Shown: positions 46,739 through 52,135 of the stretch, one piece after another
Numbering within the stretch: position 1 is the stretch's first letter
How the letters are laid out: the number at the start of each line of letters is the position of its first letter
From: Acinetobacter sp. UBA801
Lineage (GTDB): Bacteria; Pseudomonadota; Gammaproteobacteria; Pseudomonadales; Moraxellaceae
Length of the DNA: 52,135 bases
Assembly (NCBI GenBank): GCA_002296655.1
Contig: DBIN01000029.1
Location: 1-52,135, forward strand
Reading direction: 5' to 3'
Made by a program: the position numbers and the translations under genes
Notes under the pieces: model-generated
The model's input: only the letters and a program-made list of their open reading frames with translations
Databases searched by the model: none
What the model was told of the DNA's origin: nothing

Positions 46739-48742
46739 TTATGCTTTAGCTGGCAATTGTGGATTCAGCCATGCAATAAACTGCTCTGCAATGGTCACCA
46801 GTAACTGTTCCGCTTTTTGATTATTCGGATATTCCAACTGATCAAATTCAAGCTGTCCTTGCCGAAAATGACAACCCAAGGTCAATTGCTGCGCATAATG
46901 TGGCGATGCCATGTGAAACGCCACATATTGCCCTTCACTCATTAGCTTGGCATAGCTAAGTGCCAAACAGTGTTTAAAGTTTTGTGATTCTTCAATAATA
47001 CGGTCTAGATGAGTCATTTCTTCAAAGCACCAGCCTGAAAATTTTAGCGTCGTCATAGGGCTTTTGGCCTGCCATGCACTGCACAGAATTTCCTTTTTTA
47101 ATTTGGCCATCAGCTCTGCTTTGTAGACCTGTTGATGCCAACGCACCGCCTGATGAAACAACCCCAACCAACTCAAACTTTTAGGAATATGCGTATGTGC
47201 TGCAAAATATTCCAGTAAATAGTCACGCACATAACTGTCAAACACTGAAACTCGCGTATGTTGCGCCCGTAAATAAAAACGCTGCCTAAAATTATCGGGT
47301 TGAAGCTGATAACGCTGCAATACCGTATAAAAGTCACGCTGCTGCTGACTCTCGGGCTGAATATAATCCAACAAAGCGGGTGGTAAATCCTGTGTGATTT
47401 GCTGCAAATAAGTCATATAACTTTGCATGACACGACTTAAACGCCTAAATACATGCTTCACCAAATGCTCATCTTGCTGCGCCACGGTTTTAAGCAAACT
47501 CATCCATTCATCCAAATACAAAATAGAAGGACTAATCGCAACTCGTGGATCATCTACAGATTGTTTTTCACCATGTGGCATTAGACTGACATTATGTGCA
47601 TGCGCAAACCACGCCTGCTGTGTCGCATACACATTACAGCTTTGAATAAACATACGCGCCGCAGAATATTGAAAATATTGCAATGTCGCTAAAATAATAC
47701 GTGGATGTACCTGACTACAATCGACAAAACTGAGCGCAGTCACTGCGACCCGCACACTGGTATGCTGCATATTTAAACTGAGCCAATCCAACACTGGTGC
47801 AGACTGTTTAAACAGCCAGTTCACCGCTCGTGGGTAATCAAATAACGGCAGTTTGGCAACCTTCTTTTGCCAAATTAAAGGACAGGATTTTAAGAAATGC
47901 GGTTTTGCCAATGCATCGGAACGCTGCCACACTTCTCGGTGCATTAAACGGGCAAAACCCAGTAAATGACCATGTTCTTCGGCATGCCGATACAACAACT
48001 GAATATCATCCTGATGGTCAATTAAATCTTGTAAATTAAAACGCTCAGGAAAGGACACCGCCAAAATACGATACATGGCTTTAGGCAAAAACTGTGCTGC
48101 ACTAAAACAAAAATCATCATAACTGTGCATTAAGGCTTGCACAGGCAAAAAGGTATCACCCTCAATAAATTCTAAAGCACACAATGCAGATAAAGCAGTC
48201 AAAGTTTCCTCTGGAATGACCGCACCATGCTGTACAGCACCTGTAAAAACAGCGTGTTGGGCATAATCAGACTGAATCAAGGCTTGATCTAAAATCTGAG
48301 CCTGTACACCATCTAAATGCAGCAGCAACTGTTGAACACGTGCAGCACCATCCACCCACATATAGGCTTGTTGCATAATTAGATGTCTTAATTGCTGCGC
48401 CTGATTGCGTAAAAATAAGGAGTGTTGTGGCTTTAAATCGCCCGTATGAAACTGTAAATCATGCAGAAAAAAATCTTCAAACGCTTCTTGATACTGCCCC
48501 GCAAACTCAAACTGCGTCTGAATTAAACTAGAGTTAGATTTAGGCGGATAAATTTCAAGGCTAAATAGACCGTTTAGCAATTCAACCCGATGCTGCAAAG
48601 GATCAATACGGAACATATTTTGTGCAGTGAGATGCCCAACTAGCTGCATTTGATCTTGATATATTTCTGCGGCCACACTGGAAATACGTACCAATTGCTG
48701 TGCAACGGCATGCAATTGGCTATGCTGGCGACTTGGCTGCAT
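46739..48742 (-). CDS. Large uncharacterised protein with PcfJ-like C-terminal domain
   Basis: 667 residues from the ATG at 48742, which has GAGGAG five bases upstream (a GTG two codons earlier overlaps the site). Most of the protein is alpha-helical, aromatic-rich and without a recognised domain. The last ~90 residues resemble the PcfJ family: an HC pair in NFKHCLALSYAKLMSEGQYVAFHM, a TLGCHFRQGQ-type strand and a conserved Q-LEYPNN segment, then a helix ending in FIAWL. PcfJ-like proteins are poorly characterised and occur on conjugative plasmids and near conflict genes. It probably forms a unit with the helicase gene 89 bp downstream. I do not assign a function. Confidence 0.65.
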   Translation of the reverse strand: MQPSRQHSQLHAVAQQLVRISSVAAEIYQDQMQLVGHLTAQNMFRIDPLQHRVELLNGLFSLEIYPPKSNSSLIQTQFEFAGQYQEAFEDFFLHDLQFHTGDLKPQHSLFLRNQAQQLRHLIMQQAYMWVDGAARVQQLLLHLDGVQAQILDQALIQSDYAQHAVFTGAVQHGAVIPEETLTALSALCALEFIEGDTFLPVQALMHSYDDFCFSAAQFLPKAMYRILAVSFPERFNLQDLIDHQDDIQLLYRHAEEHGHLLGFARLMHREVWQRSDALAKPHFLKSCPLIWQKKVAKLPLFDYPRAVNWLFKQSAPVLDWLSLNMQHTSVRVAVTALSFVDCSQVHPRIILATLQYFQYSAARMFIQSCNVYATQQAWFAHAHNVSLMPHGEKQSVDDPRVAISPSILYLDEWMSLLKTVAQQDEHLVKHVFRRLSRVMQSYMTYLQQITQDLPPALLDYIQPESQQQRDFYTVLQRYQLQPDNFRQRFYLRAQHTRVSVFDSYVRDYLLEYFAAHTHIPKSLSWLGLFHQAVRWHQQVYKAELMAKLKKEILCSAWQAKSPMTTLKFSGWCFEEMTHLDRIIEESQNFKHCLALSYAKLMSEGQYVAFHMASPHYAQQLTLGCHFRQGQLEFDQLEYPNNQKAEQLLVTIAEQFIAWLNPQLPAKA

Positions 48743-49186
48743 ACACACTCCTCATGCTTAAGTACGGTCTATCTAAGTTGCATCTTATTTTTATTTAATT
48801 GCAGCGACTAGATCCATCTGGTGATACATTCCTATTTTTTTATTTTCCATCATAAACAGTTGATGTTTTTTAATCTAGATTAAACCACTTATTAAATAAA
48901 TTACATCTGAAGCATTTGTGAGCTGTATCCACACCTTAAAATGAGAGATACAAAAACACTATAAACAAGATTTGTGCTCTTGCCTATAGACTGCACACAA
49001 CTCCAGATAAAAAACAAATTAAAACTCCATAATTTTCAATTAATTATTTTTCACTCTTTCATCAGCAAATAGGGTTGGTATTTGGTAGGTAGGATTTCAC
49101 AACAAAGCATTGAATACTCAAATCACGGTTCAACACCGCGATAACAACACATTATTCCAATATCCAATGCAAGAAGGAATCTGAGC
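48743..49186. promoter_or_regulatory. Divergent regulatory region with perfect 16-bp palindrome
   Basis: A 444-bp AT-rich gap between the PcfJ-like gene and the alcohol dehydrogenase. It holds the perfect palindrome TTTAATCTAGATTAAA (48869-48884), a plausible operator, and the Shine-Dalgarno of the dehydrogenase. No clear sigma-54 element (GG-N10-GC) or RNA gene was seen. Confidence 0.5.
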
Positions 49187-50359
49187 ATGGCTTTTAAAAA
49201 TATTGCAGACCAAACTAACGGTTTTTATATTCCTTGTGTGTCACTCTTTGGCCCTGGTTGTGCCAAAGAAATTGGCGTAAGAGCACAAAATTTAGGCGCT
49301 AAAAAAGCCCTAATTGTGACAGATGAAGGACTGTTTAAATTTGGCGTTGCCGATACCATCGCAGGCTACCTCACCGAAGCAGGCGTTGCCAGCCATATCT
49401 TTGCAGGTGCAGAGCCAAATCCAACCGACATTAACGTGCATAAAGGTGTCGATGCCTACAATGCCAATCATTGCGACTTTATTGTGTCTTTAGGTGGTGG
49501 TTCTTCACACGACTGTGCCAAAGGCATTGGCTTAGTGACCGCAGGTGGTGGGCATATTCGTGATTATGAAGGCATTGATAAAAGTACCGTGCCAATGACC
49601 CCGCTAATTGCTATTAACACCACTGCAGGTACAGCATCGGAAATGACCCGTTTCTGTATTATTACCAACACCGACACGCACGTTAAAATGGCAATTGTCG
49701 ATTGGCGCTGCACACCACTCATCGCGATTGATGATCCAAAACTCATGATTGCCAAACCTGCAGGTTTAACCGCAGCAACAGGCATGGATGCCTTAACCCA
49801 TGCTGTAGAAGCCTACGTTTCAACTGCAGCCAATCCTATTACCGATGCCTGTGCGGAAAAAGCTATTCGTATGATTAGCCAGTGGCTCAGCCCTGCCGTG
49901 GCAAATGGTGAAAACATTGAAGCGCGTGATGCCATGAGCTATGCACAATATTTAGCAGGTATGGCATTCAACAACGCCTCATTGGGTTATGTGCATGCCA
50001 TGGCGCATCAACTCGGCGGTTTCTACAACTTGCCGCACGGTGTCTGTAATGCGATTTTATTACCGCATGTTTGCGAATTTAACCTGATTGCTTGCCCAGA
50101 GCGTTATGCAGACATTGCAAAATTGATGGGAGTCAATACTGACGGATTAACTACCACCGAAGCTGCCTATGCTGCGATTGATGCGATTCGTGAATTATCT
50201 AGCTCAATTGGCATTCCAACAGGTTTAGCAGAGTTAGGCGTTAAAGAAGATGACTTGGCGATTATGGCTGAAAATGCACAAAAAGATGCCTGCATGCTCA
50301 CCAACCCACGTAAAGCCAATCATGCACAAGTGGTCGAAATTTTTAAAGCCGCGATGTAA
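49187..50359 (+). CDS. Iron-containing alcohol dehydrogenase
   Basis: 390 residues of the Fe-ADH family (AdhB/YiaY/FucO group). The NAD-binding GGGSSHD is at residues 103-109; the metal ligands are visible as D201 and H205 in ATGMDALTHAVEAY, H270 and H284 (HAMAHQLGG ... NLPHG). It oxidises or forms short-chain alcohols with NAD(H). The ATG follows AAGGA. A terminator comes after it, then an alpha/beta hydrolase on the same strand and a possible regulator on the other. Confidence 0.95.
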   Translation: MAFKNIADQTNGFYIPCVSLFGPGCAKEIGVRAQNLGAKKALIVTDEGLFKFGVADTIAGYLTEAGVASHIFAGAEPNPTDINVHKGVDAYNANHCDFIVSLGGGSSHDCAKGIGLVTAGGGHIRDYEGIDKSTVPMTPLIAINTTAGTASEMTRFCIITNTDTHVKMAIVDWRCTPLIAIDDPKLMIAKPAGLTAATGMDALTHAVEAYVSTAANPITDACAEKAIRMISQWLSPAVANGENIEARDAMSYAQYLAGMAFNNASLGYVHAMAHQLGGFYNLPHGVCNAILLPHVCEFNLIACPERYADIAKLMGVNTDGLTTTEAAYAAIDAIRELSSSIGIPTGLAELGVKEDDLAIMAENAQKDACMLTNPRKANHAQVVEIFKAAM

Positions 50360-50453
50360 TTTGAATCTCCTGCTGAGTGAATCACGATTTGCTCAGCATC
50401 TCCCATCCTTATTTCAACTTTCCGCTGTTGCTATTTTTTTATCCTTCCCTTTG

Positions 50454-50486
50454 GCAGAACCATCTCAGATGCGTTCTGCTTTTTTT
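50454..50486 (+). terminator. Rho-independent terminator of the alcohol dehydrogenase
   Basis: A perfect 7-bp stem GCAGAAC / GTTCTGC with a 12-base loop, followed by a run of seven T, 94 bp past the stop. Confidence 0.88.
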
Positions 50487-50567
50487 GTTGTTCAGAATAA
50501 AAATGAACTCACAGCATAAAACTAAACCGATTTAGATGCAGAGGGTTTGCATAATTCAATTTGACAA

Positions 50568-51599
50568 ATGCGCACAGCTCATCAAGGATATAGACAAAAT
50601 AAAATGGATGACGAGCACCTTATGCTGTTAAGCAAAAAACAAAAAACAACACCAAGCTATCAACCCGATATTTTGGGTGCAGATTACCAACAAATGACGC
50701 TAGATTTTCCATCCGATTATGAAGGCAAAGTCATTGCGACGTTGGTACGCAAAAAGGCTGAACAGGAAACCCGTAAAGCCGTACTTTATATTCATGGTTT
50801 TATTGACTATTTTTTTCAAACTGAAATGGCACACCAGTTTAATCAGCACGGTTATGACTTTTATGCCTTAGATTTGCGTAAATATGGGCGTTCGCATTTG
50901 TCACATCAACATTGGTACAATGTGCGCAGCTTGTCTGAATATGATGCAGAAATTTCCGCTGCACTTGAGCAAATTGCCACAGAAGAACATGATTCTGTAA
51001 TTTTGGCGGGACATTCAACAGGTGGATTAATCACCACGTTATATGTGGCACATCACCCCAATCATCCACTGATTCGTGGTTTATGGTGCAACAGCCCTTT
51101 TTATGATTTCAATATGAGCGAGATTGAGAAAAAATTCGGCATTCCTCGTTTAAGCCAATTGGGCAAATTGCTGCCAGAAATGAAATTTCCAAGCCGCCTT
51201 AATCCATTTTATGTACCAAGTCTACACAAACAATATTATGGTGAATGGTTATTTAATTTGGAATGGAAGAAACCGCGTTATCCAAAAGTACGATTAAGTT
51301 TTGTACGTGCAATTCATGAAGCGCAAAAAGAAATTCATGCCAGTGTGCATTTGGGTGTACCCACCTTAATTATGCATGCGAGTCAAAGTAGTTATCCACG
51401 CAAATGGAATGAGATTGCGCAACGCACTGACGTAATTTTAGATGTTGCAGATATGCAAAAATATGGGCATCACATGCATGGTGATATTCAGCTTTGCCAA
51501 ATTGAAAATGGCGTGCATGATTTGGTACTTTCTGCGCCCGAAGTCCGTGCAGAAGTGTATCAGTCCTTGTTTGACTGGTTAAACCGCAAAGGGCTATAA
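50568..51599 (+). CDS. Alpha/beta hydrolase (serine aminopeptidase S33-like)
   Basis: 343 residues. The nucleophile elbow GHSTGG, the preceding VLYIHGFIDY oxyanion region, the LDLRKYGRS strand-loop, and a late ENGVHDLVLS with the catalytic His are visible. Such enzymes are often lysophospholipases or esterases. The longest frame begins at an ATG at 50568; an ATG at 50604 (MDDEHL) is equally possible, since AAGGA lies 15 bp before it. It is convergent with the partial regulator. Confidence 0.85.
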   Translation: MRTAHQGYRQNKMDDEHLMLLSKKQKTTPSYQPDILGADYQQMTLDFPSDYEGKVIATLVRKKAEQETRKAVLYIHGFIDYFFQTEMAHQFNQHGYDFYALDLRKYGRSHLSHQHWYNVRSLSEYDAEISAALEQIATEEHDSVILAGHSTGGLITTLYVAHHPNHPLIRGLWCNSPFYDFNMSEIEKKFGIPRLSQLGKLLPEMKFPSRLNPFYVPSLHKQYYGEWLFNLEWKKPRYPKVRLSFVRAIHEAQKEIHASVHLGVPTLIMHASQSSYPRKWNEIAQRTDVILDVADMQKYGHHMHGDIQLCQIENGVHDLVLSAPEVRAEVYQSLFDWLNRKGL

Positions 51600-51620
51600 A
51601 AACTAAAGGACAGTGAAATG

Positions 51621-51660
51621 AAAGCCTAAATGACTTGAGTCGTCCTTTAGGCTTTGTATT
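51621..51660 (+). terminator. Hairpin between convergent genes
   Basis: A perfect 10-bp stem AAAGCCTAAA / TTTAGGCTTT with a 15-base loop and a T-rich tail, 21 bp past the hydrolase stop. Its right arm overlaps the stop region of the minus-strand gene (stop at 51647-51649). Confidence 0.75.
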
Positions 51661-52135
51661 TTAATAAAATTTGATGTGCAGGATGATGCTTTGGCATCAA
51701 TTCAATTAAACGTTCCACCGCGTCAATCGCTTCAGGGCTGCGTGCCAAATGTTTTAGCAATGCATCGGTATCTTGTGCATTAAAAATGGCTTCACTCAGG
51801 CGAGATTCTAAGCAATCTCGCCATGCACATAAAAATGGACTTTCAGTTTTCGCCAAAAATACCCCTGCACACGTTTGCAAGGCTGACTGCACATAACCTG
51901 CATCTAAAGCCTGCTCGGCTTGTAAAAAATCGGCTTCTATATGCGCCAAAACTCGGTAAGGACGCGAACCAAGCATCCCGCCTAGAATATCACGTAATTG
52001 TGACATTTCAGCTTTTAGCGTCCCCATACTAACTTTACGCTCACCATATAGGGCTTGGTGTAAAGTATCTAAACTCATGCCTTGTGGGCAAAGTGCCAAA
52101 ATCACCAATATTTCAATTTGACGCGGTGTCATCAC
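51647..52135 (-). CDS. C-terminal part of a GAF-type transcriptional regulator
   Basis: The frame is open to the right edge, so only the last ~162 residues are seen. A winged-helix-like region starts MTPRQIEILVILALCPQGMSLDTLHQALYGERKVSMGTLKAEMSQLRDILGG and is followed by an SRPYRVLAHIEADF segment; the rest is helical. This C-terminus resembles regulators with a GAF sensor found beside alcohol or acetoin/diol metabolism genes, which fits the alcohol dehydrogenase 1.3 kb away. Family assignment is tentative because the sensor is outside the window. Confidence 0.55.
   Translation of the reverse strand: MMTPRQIEILVILALCPQGMSLDTLHQALYGERKVSMGTLKAEMSQLRDILGGMLGSRPYRVLAHIEADFLQAEQALDAGYVQSALQTCAGVFLAKTESPFLCAWRDCLESRLSEAIFNAQDTDALLKHLARSPEAIDAVERLIELMPKHHPAHQILLKYKA

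Noticed and set aside
48743..49186. Search for a sigma-54 promoter ahead of the alcohol dehydrogenase
   Set aside because: No GG and GC elements at 12-bp spacing were found; the C-terminus of the nearby regulator also lacks a Fis-type domain.

Overview
The window is chromosomal DNA of a gammaproteobacterium, most likely an Acinetobacter species or a close member of the Moraxellaceae. The evidence is low to moderate GC, an Hfq with a very long glycine-rich tail, scattered type II secretion pseudopilin genes, the AmgK/MurU recycling pair next to lptD-surA, and the gene order cmk-rpsA-ihfB-lapA. The species cannot be named from the sequence alone. No rRNA, tRNA or CRISPR array was seen.

Left edge (1-800): the end of an IS66-family transposase with its terminal inverted repeat, abutting an interrupted antisense reading frame. 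Then come malate synthase G (glcB), the ATPase ZapE, a divergent AraC regulator / Baeyer-Villiger-type monooxygenase pair separated by a strong inverted repeat, a LysO-type exporter, and a REP-like hairpin repeat.

Core block (8355-30405), almost all on the minus strand, as several adjacent or overlapping transcription units: 6-carboxytetrahydropterin synthase-like gene, ung, 3-hydroxyisobutyryl-CoA hydrolase-like gene, tadA, SRPBCC protein, cmk, rpsA, ihfB, lapA, pyrF; a TetR regulator leading the T2SS minor pseudopilins gspH-I-J-K; and amgK-murU, rsmG-parA-parB, exbB-exbD-msbA-lpxK-kdsB, holB-pilZ, tatD. These serve nucleotide and tRNA metabolism, translation, lipid A/LPS assembly, cell-wall recycling, chromosome partition and secretion. 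lptD-surA (outer-membrane LPS assembly and its chaperone) runs divergently, followed by the minus-strand operon tsaE-mutL-miaA-hfq.

Right part (38.7-52.1 kb) is more accessory: an RluA-type pseudouridine synthase, an orphan RelB/DinJ-like ribbon-helix-helix protein followed by a GNAT acetyltransferase, RsuA, a UPF0756 membrane protein, a decayed MFS transporter, a MetR-like LysR regulator, a potassium channel, a large uncharacterised protein with a PcfJ-like C-terminus directly upstream of a Pif1-like helicase, an iron-dependent alcohol dehydrogenase, an alpha/beta hydrolase, and the C-terminal end of a regulator that leaves the window. The best candidate for an undescribed system is the PcfJ-like protein / Pif1-like helicase pair at 44937-48742, but the link rests only on order and spacing.
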